A stretch of 64,000 bases of DNA from assembly GCA_903970285.1 (NCBI GenBank), contig CAJCHN010000148.1, positions 46,041-110,040 on the forward strand. The letters run 5' to 3'. Positions 1 through 7,953 of this stretch are shown here, piece by piece (positions within the stretch are counted from its first letter, which is position 1; every line of letters starts with the position of its first letter). This DNA is from Rhodanobacteraceae bacterium. Lineage in GTDB: Bacteria; Acidobacteriota; Terriglobia; Terriglobales; Acidobacteriaceae. A model generated the notes under the pieces. It saw nothing but the letters and a program-made list of their open reading frames with translations, did no database searches and was not told where the DNA came from. The position numbers and the translations under genes were made by a program.

Positions 1-138
1 CGGCGCAGCCAGCGCAGCCGCTGTTCCCGCGGGCGACCCCGCGCCAGCAGGCGAAAAGGCCAGGGAAAGACCGCAGACCACAGTCAAAATCAGCGCTCTT
101 CGAAGCTGTCCACGCACGCTTTCGATTGTGCGCCCCAT
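1..138 (-). CDS. N-terminus of an exported protein, cut by the window edge
   Basis: Reading leftward from the ATG at 138 gives 46 codons without a stop up to the window edge. The peptide starts MGRTIESVRGQLRRAL and continues with a hydrophobic stretch and an Ala/Gly/Pro-rich segment, as in a Sec signal peptide or membrane anchor. It is divergent from the TonB receptor that starts at 346, so both probably use promoters in the roughly 200 bp between them. No strong ribosome binding site is visible. The function cannot be told from this fragment. Confidence 0.55.
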   Translation of the reverse strand, partial: MGRTIESVRGQLRRALILTVVCGLSLAFSPAGAGSPAGTAAALAAP

Positions 139-345
139 CCGCGAAGGCGCACAAGCCGCCGCGAAGCGAACCTGCGATGCGGCGGCTCGCTTAGCCCGAG
201 ACATACTTTCGTATATTCCCTATCGTTATTTGAGGAGCGTAGTGTCGTCTGCGCATCAGCCAATCTCCGGATGGTTCGCGAATACAAAGGCACGCAAGCC
301 TTGGCGATCCCCGGAGCGGGCGCGCACCAAGCGAGGAACTCCACC

Positions 346-3300
346 ATGAACCGTAATTTCTACGCCGGACTTGCCGCCTCGGCGCTGATCCTGGTCGCAG
401 GCGCTCCGGGAGCGCACGCTCAGGCAGGCCAGGCTACCCTATCCGGCACGATCACCGATCCCACCGGCGCCATTATCCCGGGCGCCAAGGCGACCCTTAT
501 CGACGAGGCCACCAAGGTGCAGCGCACCGTCATCGCCGATAAGAACGGCATCGTCACCTTCGTCGCCGTGCCTCCTTCCACCTACGATGTGCTGGTCTCC
601 TCCACTGGATTCAAGCCCACCCGCGAGAACGGCATCGCCGTGCACATCAACGATCAGCTGGATCTGCGCAACATCGTGCTGAATATATCGGCCGGCGATG
701 TCAGCGTCACGGTGACCAGTGAGAGCGGCGATATCACGCCCACCACCTCCGGCGAGCAGGCTTATACCCTCACGGACAAGCAGATCCAGAACCTGAACAT
801 CGAGAGCCGCAGCGCCATCGAGCTGCTGGATCTGATTCCGGGCGCGGCCAATACCGGCAACTTCACCGGCACTTACAACCGGCAGCAGGCGGGCTTCGGT
901 CAGAACGCCAGCACCTACACGGTCAACGGCAACCGCTTCGACCAGGTGCAGATCGTCTCTGACGGTGCCCCGGTCACCGACCTCAACACCGCCGGCGCCG
1001 CCGCGGTGACGCCCAACGTAGACATGATCTCCGAGGCCAAGGTGGAGACCAGCGCGTTTTCCGCCGTGCAGCCGAACGGTCCCATCGTCTTCAACACGCA
1101 GACCAAATCCGGCGGCGACCATTACCACGGCGAAGCCTACCTGCAGGCGCGCAATCACATCTTCGATGCAACCGACAGCCGCGTGAAGGATGCCGGCCTG
1201 CCCAAGCCGCAGAGCAGCTTCTATTACTCGGGCTTCAATATCGGCGGCCCGGTCGTCATCCCCCACTCCAACTTCAACCACAATCACGACAAGCTCTTCT
1301 TCTTTGCCGCGACCGAGATCACCCAGCAGCATGTCGATCTGGGGCTGCAGGACGCTATCACTCCCACTGCGGCCATGCGGACCGGGGACTTCAGCGACAC
1401 CGGCTACATCTCGTCCTTGTCCGATTATGCGGTGAATACCAACCCCTGCGTCAAAGAGCCTGGGGACTGCAGCAGCACCGCCGGCATCATCAATCCCGGA
1501 TTGATTGATCCCGGCGGCAAAATCCTGTTGAATGCAATTCCGCTGCCCAATGCCGACCCAACCAAGAATGGCGGCTATAACTACGTCACCGATCTTGTGA
1601 CCTCGGACCCACGCAACCAGGAAAATCTCAAGATCGACTATGCACTGAACGAGAAGACGCACCTGTCCGCTCGATTCAACCACGAAAACGAGAACGTCCC
1701 CGCTCCCTATGGGCCGTACAACACGGTCAACTTCAATCGCACCGTCTATCCCGCGGCTCAGACCGGGCGCAACGCCTCGAACTCTCTGGTCTTCAATCTC
1801 ACGCGGACCTTCAGCCCGACACTTACCAATGAACTCAACGTCTCCTACACCCGCTTTTCGCAGCGGATCGACGTCACCAACCTGGCTGCGGTATCGCTCA
1901 CGGGCACAAACTATCCGTATCCCGACCTGTTCCCCGGCGTGAACGTACTTCCGAACCTCAGCTTCGATGGCGGCGTAGGCGGTGGCCTGTACATTCCCGG
2001 CGGTGAAGTTCCCCCCTACACCGGAGTGCAGAACACTACCACCATCAACGATGGATTCACCAAGCTCCTGCACAAACATCAGCTGCAGTTCGGCTTCTAT
2101 GATGTGTATGAGTCCTATAACAACCGCACTGCGTTGAACGATAACGGAACTGTGTCGCTGGGAACTTACATTCCCGAGTCCACCAACAATGAGTACGCGG
2201 ACCTTTTGCTGGGTAATATCGCCGGCTATGCGCAGACCAGTCCGAATGTTGCGGCTACTCTAGCCAACAAGCGTTTCGATCTATTCGCCGAAGATACCTG
2301 GAAAGCGACCTCCCGCCTGACTGTGAACTATGGTGCTCGTCTCGACCATATTGCCTGGTGGTACGACAAGGATGGTCACATCGTTGTCTTCAACCCGAAC
2401 GACTACGTCGCTTCCTCCGCGCCGAACGCCTACACCGGGCTGGAGACGCATGCGACCAATCCCAGTGTCCCGGTCTCCGGTTCGCCCGGACTCAGCTTCC
2501 AGTTCGCGCCATCGGTCGGTTTCGCCTACGATCTGAATGGCCACGGGTCGACCATCCTGCGCGGCGGCTTTGGCACCAACTACTATGTCGATCCCGGCAT
2601 CAACGCGCTCTCCGCACTCGACGCGCCACCCAATATCCAGATCTTCAGCCAGTACAACACCAACACCAGCTACCAGAACCTGACGCTGCAAAATGCCTCA
2701 CAGGAAAATCTCGCCACCATTCCGGCAACGGTGTACGGAACCGCCAGCACCACCGACCATAGCCCTGCCGTCACGTACTCGTGGAATCTTGCTCTGGCGA
2801 AGACCCTGCCGCAGGCTCTCAAAGTAGAGGCAAGCTATGTCGGCAATACTACGCGGCATCTCAATGGCTACGCTGTCCTGAACGCCGTTCCGCTCGGAGC
2901 GGAGCAAGGACCTTACTACGGCAGCTACTACGACATGATGTATCGCCCCTACAAGAACTATACGGAGATCGACACTCACGAGCACAATCTCAATTCGAAC
3001 TACAACTCGCTCCAGGTGACGGCCTCGCGCTCCAAAGGCTCCTATAACTTCTGGTTGACCTACACTTATGGCAAGGCGATGGCCTATAACTGCGAAGATA
3101 CCTTCAACGAGCGGAATTGCTATAACCCGGCGCCGTTCGACCGCTCTCAGGCGCTGAATGTCTCGTACTACATCATTCTGCCCCGGGTCAGTGAAAAGTA
3201 TCTTGGCAATCACCGCGCCGTGAACGGAGCACTGGATGGATGGCAGATCTCCGGCATCGAACAGTATGGCTCGGGAACGCCCTTCAGCGACATCGCCACG

Positions 3301-3807
3301 CAGAGCGCGCTCAACAACGAGTACGGCGGCACCCAGGTTATCGGCATCTATGGCGACTATAACCCGACCACCTTCACCACGCTCAACCTGGGCAATGCCG
3401 CGATCACCGGAACTCCCGATGAACTTGCCGAGCCGAATGTGATCTGCAACCCGGCAAAAGGATTGAAGGCGCATCAATACTTCAACCCAGCCTGCTTCAC
3501 GGCTCCGACACAGTTCCACAACGGCACGTTCCACCTGCCCTACATCCATGGACCTGCCTCGTTCAACGATGAGATCGGAGTCTTCAAGGATTTCAAGATT
3601 CGGGAGGCGAGCAAGCTGCAGATCCGCTTCCAGGGTTTCAACTTCCTCAACCGGCCTCAGGATGAGTTCTTGCAATACGATTCGCATCTCTACATGGGCT
3701 TCGGGGCGACCGGCGCGACCACGCCGGACAACCTCAGCACTGCGGGCTTTACCACGAACCGCACGGGCCATCGCACCGTCCAGCTCGAAGCCAAGTACTA
3801 CTTCTAA
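346..3807 (+). CDS. TonB-dependent receptor, Oar-like, with carboxypeptidase regulatory-like N-terminal domain
   Basis: Outer-membrane receptor of 1153 residues. Residues 1-27 form a signal peptide ending AHAQA. About 30-110 is a carboxypeptidase regulatory-like beta-sandwich (LSGTITDPTGAIIPGAKATL). A plug-like region follows (about 130-260, including TVNGNRFDQVQIVSDGAPV), then a long beta-barrel ending in an aromatic C-terminus (AKYYF). This architecture is common in acidobacteria and resembles Myxococcus Oar. I chose the ATG at 346 because it gives the signal peptide and has GAGGAA upstream; an in-frame ATG at 271 lacks both. It lies 116 bp before a GH35 beta-galactosidase on the same strand, suggesting uptake of galactoside oligosaccharides, but the substrate is inferred only from that neighbour. 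Confidence 0.9.
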   Translation: MNRNFYAGLAASALILVAGAPGAHAQAGQATLSGTITDPTGAIIPGAKATLIDEATKVQRTVIADKNGIVTFVAVPPSTYDVLVSSTGFKPTRENGIAVHINDQLDLRNIVLNISAGDVSVTVTSESGDITPTTSGEQAYTLTDKQIQNLNIESRSAIELLDLIPGAANTGNFTGTYNRQQAGFGQNASTYTVNGNRFDQVQIVSDGAPVTDLNTAGAAAVTPNVDMISEAKVETSAFSAVQPNGPIVFNTQTKSGGDHYHGEAYLQARNHIFDATDSRVKDAGLPKPQSSFYYSGFNIGGPVVIPHSNFNHNHDKLFFFAATEITQQHVDLGLQDAITPTAAMRTGDFSDTGYISSLSDYAVNTNPCVKEPGDCSSTAGIINPGLIDPGGKILLNAIPLPNADPTKNGGYNYVTDLVTSDPRNQENLKIDYALNEKTHLSARFNHENENVPAPYGPYNTVNFNRTVYPAAQTGRNASNSLVFNLTRTFSPTLTNELNVSYTRFSQRIDVTNLAAVSLTGTNYPYPDLFPGVNVLPNLSFDGGVGGGLYIPGGEVPPYTGVQNTTTINDGFTKLLHKHQLQFGFYDVYESYNNRTALNDNGTVSLGTYIPESTNNEYADLLLGNIAGYAQTSPNVAATLANKRFDLFAEDTWKATSRLTVNYGARLDHIAWWYDKDGHIVVFNPNDYVASSAPNAYTGLETHATNPSVPVSGSPGLSFQFAPSVGFAYDLNGHGSTILRGGFGTNYYVDPGINALSALDAPPNIQIFSQYNTNTSYQNLTLQNASQENLATIPATVYGTASTTDHSPAVTYSWNLALAKTLPQALKVEASYVGNTTRHLNGYAVLNAVPLGAEQGPYYGSYYDMMYRPYKNYTEIDTHEHNLNSNYNSLQVTASRSKGSYNFWLTYTYGKAMAYNCEDTFNERNCYNPAPFDRSQALNVSYYIILPRVSEKYLGNHRAVNGALDGWQISGIEQYGSGTPFSDIATQSALNNEYGGTQVIGIYGDYNPTTFTTLNLGNAAITGTPDELAEPNVICNPAKGLKAHQYFNPACFTAPTQFHNGTFHLPYIHGPASFNDEIGVFKDFKIREASKLQIRFQGFNFLNRPQDEFLQYDSHLYMGFGATGATTPDNLSTAGFTTNRTGHRTVQLEAKYYF

Positions 3808-3825
3808 TCTTTTCCGTCTCCTCGG

Positions 3826-3853
3826 GCGGCGCCGTCCTTTCAGCCGGCGCCGC
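3826..3853 (+). terminator. GC-rich hairpin after the TonB receptor gene
   Basis: GCGGCGCC (3826-3833) and GGCGCCGC (3846-3853) form a perfect 8-bp stem with a 12-nt loop, 19 bp after the receptor stop. The following sequence is only moderately T-rich, so it may attenuate rather than fully terminate read-through into the GH35 gene. Confidence 0.4.
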
Positions 3854-3923
3854 TTACTTCATTTGCGCTCTTCGCCGGCCGGGGCGATGAGCAGACACTT
3901 GCCCCGGGAGAGTTCCAGCGTTC

Positions 3924-6419
3924 ATGAAGCTTCGCATCCACACCTGCATCCCGCTTGTCATCGCGTCGCTGATGTCGGCGCAATCTATGCCCGGTGCGCG
4001 GGCCCAGGCGCCGCACGAGCCCAATCCGAATCAGGTCTTCGTCGACGCCTCCGCACCCATCCCGCCGCCGGAAACCGGCTACCTGCACCTCGGGGGCACG
4101 TCATCCGATGGTCGGTCGCTGCAGGTGAACAGCCGCTACCTGGTGCTCGATGGCAAGCCCTGGCTGCCGGTCATGGGCGAGTTCCACTTCAGCCGCTATC
4201 CCGAATCGCAATGGGAGGATGAGATCCTCAAAATGCAGGCCGGCGGCGTCAATATCGTCTCCACCTACATCTTCTGGATCCATCACGAGGAGATAGAAGG
4301 TCAGTTCGACTGGAGTGGACGACGCGACCTGCGGCGGTTTGTACGACTGTGCGCCAAGCACCACATGTACGTGTGGCTGCGCGTCGGACCGTGGGCGCAT
4401 GGTGAGGTGCGCAACGGCGGCTTTCCGGACTGGGTGGTCAAGCTGCCCGACACACGTTCCACCGATCCAACCTATCTCCGGTACGTGCAGCGTTTTTACA
4501 ACCAGATCGGCCAGCAGACACACGGCCTGATGTTTCACGATGGTGGACCGGTCATCGGCGTTCAGATCGAAAACGAGTATGGCGCGCACGGTCCCGGCAA
4601 GGGAGCCGAGTACATCCTGAAGCTGAAGCAACTGGCGATCGCCGCCGGCATCGATCCGCCGCTGTTCTCGGTCACCGGATGGCCTTCGCTCGACTTTCCC
4701 CCGCGGGAGGTGATGCCGGTCTACGGCGGCTATCCTGACGGCTTCTGGACCGGATCGGTGACCAATGACCCTCCGGCGATGAACTATCTCTTCAACTTCA
4801 ATCGTGAACTCGGTGACATGGGTGCGACCGTTCCCACCGAGGATCCAACCGGCAAGGTGGACCTGAACCACTATCCCTTCCTGGCCGCCGAAAAGGCCGG
4901 CGGCATGGCCTCTTCGTACCATCGCCGCCCCATCATGTCGGCGGATGATGTGACGGCGCTCATCTATACCGGAATCGGTTCAGGTATCAATCTGTATGGC
5001 TACTACATGTATCACGGGGGCGCAAACCCGAAGGGCGCACTGACCACGCTTCAGGAGTCGACCGCGACCGGCTACCCCAACGATCTGCCGGAGGTCACCT
5101 ACGACTTCGAAGCTCCGCTCAGCGAATTCGGCCAGGAGCGCGAATCCTATCGCAAGACGCGGCTGATGCACCTGTTCCTGAATGCCTTTGGCGACCGGCT
5201 CGCACCCATGCCGGCCTTCGCGCCGGAGCATCATGTGAAGGATGCCGCGAACACCGCGCAGCCGAGGGTTGCGGTGCGCAGCGACGGGCACTCCGGCTTT
5301 CTCTTCGTCAATAACTACGTCCGCCAGCTGGACATGCCGTCCCGTCCCGGCTTTCAGACTCGCGTGAGGCTGCCGGCAGGGGAGGTGACGATCCCATCCC
5401 GGCCGCTAGAGATTCCGGCCAACACCTACTTCGCATGGCCATTCGACCTGCCCCTGGGCAGCCTGAAGCTTATCTACAGCACAGCCCAGTTGCTCACGCA
5501 GGTCGATACGCCGTCCGGCAGAGTCGTCGTTTTCTTCGCCATTCCCGGCATTGCGCCGGAGTTCAGCTTTGATCGCCTCACCTACCGCGAGGTCGCCGAC
5601 CCGCAGTCCCTGCTAAGGCCGACCGGTGGTGGCTGGAGCATCCAGCCCGGCATGAATGCCAGCTTCACCCTGACCGACAAGTTCGGCGCGAAGACGACGT
5701 TCCTGGTGTTGACCGAGGAGGAGGCCGAGCACAGCACCATACTGCGCCTGGGCGACGCTGAACATCTCTTCATCAGTGACTCCGCTCTCTTCTTTGACGG
5801 CGCACAGCTTCATCTTCGTTCCACCGCTTCTCCGGTACAGTCGATCGCCATCCTGCCGGGCCTGCGGCTGAATGAGGCAGGCAGGCGCGACGGGCTGTGG
5901 ACGACCTACACCTTCACCCAGGCCGAGAAGCACCCAATCCTCAGTGTGGAGCAGACGCAGACGGCTACACCTCGCCAGATGATGGAGACCGGCCCCTATG
6001 TGGAGTGGCGCAAGCGGGCTGTGCCCGCTGTACCGCCGGACGACGCCTTCTTCCAGGCCGGCATCTGGAAGCTGCAGTGGAAGAACCCCGACACCGCCGG
6101 CCTCAGCGACGTGCTGCTGCAACTCGAGTACGCCGGCGACATCGGCCGGCTGAACTCCGCCACAACCCTGCTGGACGATAACTTCTTCAATGGAATTCCC
6201 TGGCAGATCGGGCTCATGCGCTTTGGTTCGACAACCTGGTCCGCACCCCTGACGCTTCAGTTGCTGCCCATGCCGGCGGTTGCGCCCATCTATCTCGATC
6301 TCAGCGCCCGGAGGCTGCTTGACAATGCTCATCCGACCCCGAAGCTGATCGGCGCGAAGCTGATCCCGGAGTACGAGTCCGTGGTGCCCGTCCCGAGATC
6401 ACGCGATCCCGATCAATAG
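3924..6419 (+). CDS. Secreted glycoside hydrolase family 35 beta-galactosidase
   Basis: A GH35 enzyme of 831 residues expected to hydrolyse terminal beta-galactosides. A signal peptide covers about residues 1-28 (ends GARAQA). The GH35 TIM barrel shows the family hallmark GGPVIGVQIENEYG at 207-220, whose Glu218 is the acid/base. The AAEKAGG segment near 321-327 probably carries the nucleophile (Glu323), followed by SYHRRP and a YMYHGGANPKG element, as in bacterial GH35 enzymes. The rest is beta-sandwich-like. The ATG at 3924 is preceded by GGGAGAG. Its export signal and the TonB receptor just upstream fit a small glycan-use locus. No sugar regulator is visible beside it. Confidence 0.9.
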   Translation: MKLRIHTCIPLVIASLMSAQSMPGARAQAPHEPNPNQVFVDASAPIPPPETGYLHLGGTSSDGRSLQVNSRYLVLDGKPWLPVMGEFHFSRYPESQWEDEILKMQAGGVNIVSTYIFWIHHEEIEGQFDWSGRRDLRRFVRLCAKHHMYVWLRVGPWAHGEVRNGGFPDWVVKLPDTRSTDPTYLRYVQRFYNQIGQQTHGLMFHDGGPVIGVQIENEYGAHGPGKGAEYILKLKQLAIAAGIDPPLFSVTGWPSLDFPPREVMPVYGGYPDGFWTGSVTNDPPAMNYLFNFNRELGDMGATVPTEDPTGKVDLNHYPFLAAEKAGGMASSYHRRPIMSADDVTALIYTGIGSGINLYGYYMYHGGANPKGALTTLQESTATGYPNDLPEVTYDFEAPLSEFGQERESYRKTRLMHLFLNAFGDRLAPMPAFAPEHHVKDAANTAQPRVAVRSDGHSGFLFVNNYVRQLDMPSRPGFQTRVRLPAGEVTIPSRPLEIPANTYFAWPFDLPLGSLKLIYSTAQLLTQVDTPSGRVVVFFAIPGIAPEFSFDRLTYREVADPQSLLRPTGGGWSIQPGMNASFTLTDKFGAKTTFLVLTEEEAEHSTILRLGDAEHLFISDSALFFDGAQLHLRSTASPVQSIAILPGLRLNEAGRRDGLWTTYTFTQAEKHPILSVEQTQTATPRQMMETGPYVEWRKRAVPAVPPDDAFFQAGIWKLQWKNPDTAGLSDVLLQLEYAGDIGRLNSATTLLDDNFFNGIPWQIGLMRFGSTTWSAPLTLQLLPMPAVAPIYLDLSARRLLDNAHPTPKLIGAKLIPEYESVVPVPRSRDPDQ

Positions 6420-6436
6420 TCCGGTACAGAGACAGA

Positions 6437-6463
6437 AGAGGCCAACCCGCGCGGTTGGCCTCT
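6437..6463 (+). terminator. Perfect 11-bp hairpin downstream of the GH35 gene
   Basis: AGAGGCCAACC (6437-6447) and GGTTGGCCTCT (6453-6463) pair perfectly around a 5-nt loop, 17 bp after the GH35 stop. It sits between convergent genes and could serve both. There is no long T-run, so it is a probable rather than textbook intrinsic terminator. Confidence 0.55.
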
Positions 6464-6465
6464 CC

Positions 6466-6519
6466 ACTGGATCGTACTGCTCTACCGGATCGTACTGCTC
6501 TACTGGATCGTACTGCTCT
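6466..6519. repeat. Three tandem copies of an 18-bp unit
   Basis: ACTGGATCGTACTGCTCT occurs three times head to tail (6466-6483, 6484-6501, 6502-6519), with one substitution in the second copy. It lies between the hairpin at 6437-6463 and the stop codon of the acidic-protein gene. The near identity of the units suggests recent slippage or duplication. Confidence 0.85.
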
Positions 6520-6527
6520 GCGCAAGA

Positions 6528-6962
6528 CTATCTGCGGCGCACGGCGGCGGCTGCAGCAGAGTTCCGCGCCGTAACCGTATCGTCGTCGTCCTCCAACTCC
6601 TCGTCGTCGTCATCGTCATCGTCGAGATCGTCGTCCTCGTCTTCGAGGTCGTCCTCATCTTCGTCGCCTTCGTCCTCGTCCTCGTCATCTTCGAGGTCGT
6701 CTACATCATCCTCGTCCTCGTCGTCTTCCTCATCCTCGTCGTCGAGGTCGTCCTCGTCGTCGAGGTCGTCATCCTCATCCTCAATGTCGTCGTCTTCGTC
6801 CTCGTCATCCAGGTCATCGGCCTTGGGCGCCACGTCCAGATTTTCGCTGCTGGCGTGCTCGGTCGGGTTGCTGGGTGCATTCACCGGCGCGAATCCCGCG
6901 GTCGCATCTTCCCCCACCTTGCGGAAGTCATCTTCAAATCCGGCGTCATTCAGAAAAGCCAT
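6528..6962 (-). CDS. Extremely acidic Asp/Glu-rich protein, function unknown
   Basis: A 144-residue protein. Residues 1-48 are ordinary (MAFLNDAGFEDDFRKVGED at the start). In residues 49-128, 70 of 80 residues are Asp or Glu, interrupted only by single Leu, Ile, Val or Gly residues. The protein ends in a short Ala run and VRRR. There is no signal peptide. A good ribosome site (AGGAG, 6 nt before the ATG) supports real translation. Such tails can bind basic proteins or divalent metals, or mimic nucleic acid, but no family could be recognised. The DNA is a near-repetitive GAC/GAG tract, so length variation between strains is likely. It is followed by a tandem repeat and convergent with the GH35 gene. 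Confidence 0.75.
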   Translation of the reverse strand: MAFLNDAGFEDDFRKVGEDATAGFAPVNAPSNPTEHASSENLDVAPKADDLDDEDEDDDIEDEDDDLDDEDDLDDEDEEDDEDEDDVDDLEDDEDEDEGDEDEDDLEDEDDDLDDDDDDDEELEDDDDTVTARNSAAAAAVRRR

Positions 6963-7103
6963 GTTTGTCTCCTGTGCTGCATCTCCAGTTTGGATGCACC
7001 GAGTCCGCCGGGGTTAGCCGTGGAAAATAATTGACCCGCAATTCATCTGCGACCTTTGAAGCTGGCGCGACACCCATCGCGCCACCACCGGGAGAGAAAA
7101 GTG

Positions 7104-7180
7104 TGGTGCGCCCGAGAAGATTCGAACTTCTGACCTACAGCTTCGGAGGCTGCCGCTCTATCCAGCTGAGCTACGGGCGC
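7104..7180 (-). tRNA. tRNA-Arg (anticodon CCG), with encoded CCA
   Basis: The minus strand folds as a full cloverleaf: acceptor GCGCCCG/CGGGCGC, D arm GCTC-AGCTGGATA-GAGC, anticodon stem GCAGC/GCTGT with loop CTCCGAA (anticodon CCG), T loop TTCGAAT, discriminator A at 7107 and CCA at 7104-7106. It reads the CGG codon. A further short palindrome (GGCGCGA/TCGCGCC, 7064-7083) lies 20 bp past its 3' end and may help terminate it. Confidence 0.97.
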
Positions 7181-7188
7181 GCTCCTCT

Positions 7189-7216
7189 ATGGTAGCACCG
7201 GCGTTCCCTCTTGCAA
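7189..7216 (-). promoter_or_regulatory. Putative sigma-70 promoter of tRNA-Arg(CCG)
   Basis: On the minus strand TTGCAA (7211-7216) and TACCAT (7189-7194) are 16 bp apart, and the -10 ends 8 bp before the mature 5' end of the tRNA. Confidence 0.4.
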
Positions 7217-7314
7217 GAGCACCGCGCGGCATCAGGTTTGACAGCCGGGGGCCTTCCAGTCCAGCATCAGACTGACCCACAGACTACAAAATCTTCACCA
7301 TACAAAGAGGTCTC

Positions 7315-7878
7315 ATGTTCCTCCGCTTTCGCCGCACGCTTTGTTCTACGCTTGTGCTCGCCTCGGCCGCTCTGGCTCCCGCTCACGGCCAGATGGGTGG
7401 TATGGACATGCCCGCTGACGGCAAGAAGCTCCTCAGCCCGCCCGCGACGGCCAACGTCACGCTCGAAGGCCAGACCATCACGATCAAGTACAACGCGCCG
7501 TCGATGCGCGGACGCCAGATCTTCGGCGGTCTGGTCCCGTACAACGTGGTCTGGCGCACCGGCGCGAATCCCGCGACGACCCTGATCACGCCCATTTCGC
7601 TTCACATCGGAAACCTTCTGGTGCCAGCCGGAACCTACACCCTCTACACCCTGCCCACCGCCGACAAGTGGATGCTGATCATCAACAAGCACACCGGGCA
7701 GTGGGGCACGGAATACTACCCAGCCGAAGACCTCGGGCGCGTCGAATTGAAGCATCATACGCTCGACTCGCCGCAGGAGATCATGAGCCTCTCGTTCGAC
7801 GACATCAAGAAGGACTCCGCCGAGTTCCACATTCGATGGGCCACGACGGACGAGTCGGTGAAGGTTACCACCCCCTAA
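7315..7878 (+). CDS. DUF2911 domain protein, exported
   Basis: A 187-residue protein with a signal peptide (about 1-25, ending PAHGQ) followed by a DUF2911 domain. The recognisable stretch is YNAPSMRGRQIFGGLVPYN followed by VWRTGANPAT, which is characteristic of this family in Bacteroidetes and acidobacteria. DUF2911 has no established function; the proteins are periplasmic and single-domain. The ATG at 7315 follows AGAGGT. It is monocistronic, with a tRNA upstream on the other strand and a convergent gcvPB downstream. Confidence 0.85.
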   Translation: MFLRFRRTLCSTLVLASAALAPAHGQMGGMDMPADGKKLLSPPATANVTLEGQTITIKYNAPSMRGRQIFGGLVPYNVVWRTGANPATTLITPISLHIGNLLVPAGTYTLYTLPTADKWMLIINKHTGQWGTEYYPAEDLGRVELKHHTLDSPQEIMSLSFDDIKKDSAEFHIRWATTDESVKVTTP

Positions 7879-7903
7879 AGCAGCCATGGAGACGGGCACG
7901 GCG

Positions 7904-7934
7904 TGCGGCCCCAATCCTCCTGGAGAGGGCCGCA
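7904..7934. terminator. Hairpin between convergent DUF2911 and gcvPB genes
   Basis: TGCGGCCC (7904-7911) and GGGCCGCA (7927-7934) form a perfect 8-bp stem with a 15-nt loop in the 75-bp gap between two convergent genes. It could stop transcription from either side; no clear T-run is present. Confidence 0.5.
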
Positions 7935-7953
7935 TACAGCGTCTCGTTCTCCA

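Noticed and set aside
439..2079. 546-codon minus-strand frame inside the TonB receptor gene
   Set aside because: It lies antisense to a well-supported receptor and shows Gly/Val/Asp-biased composition without motifs.
6784..7017. Ser-rich frame on the plus strand opposite the acidic gene
   Set aside because: It is the complement of the Asp/Glu codon repeat and has no ribosome site.
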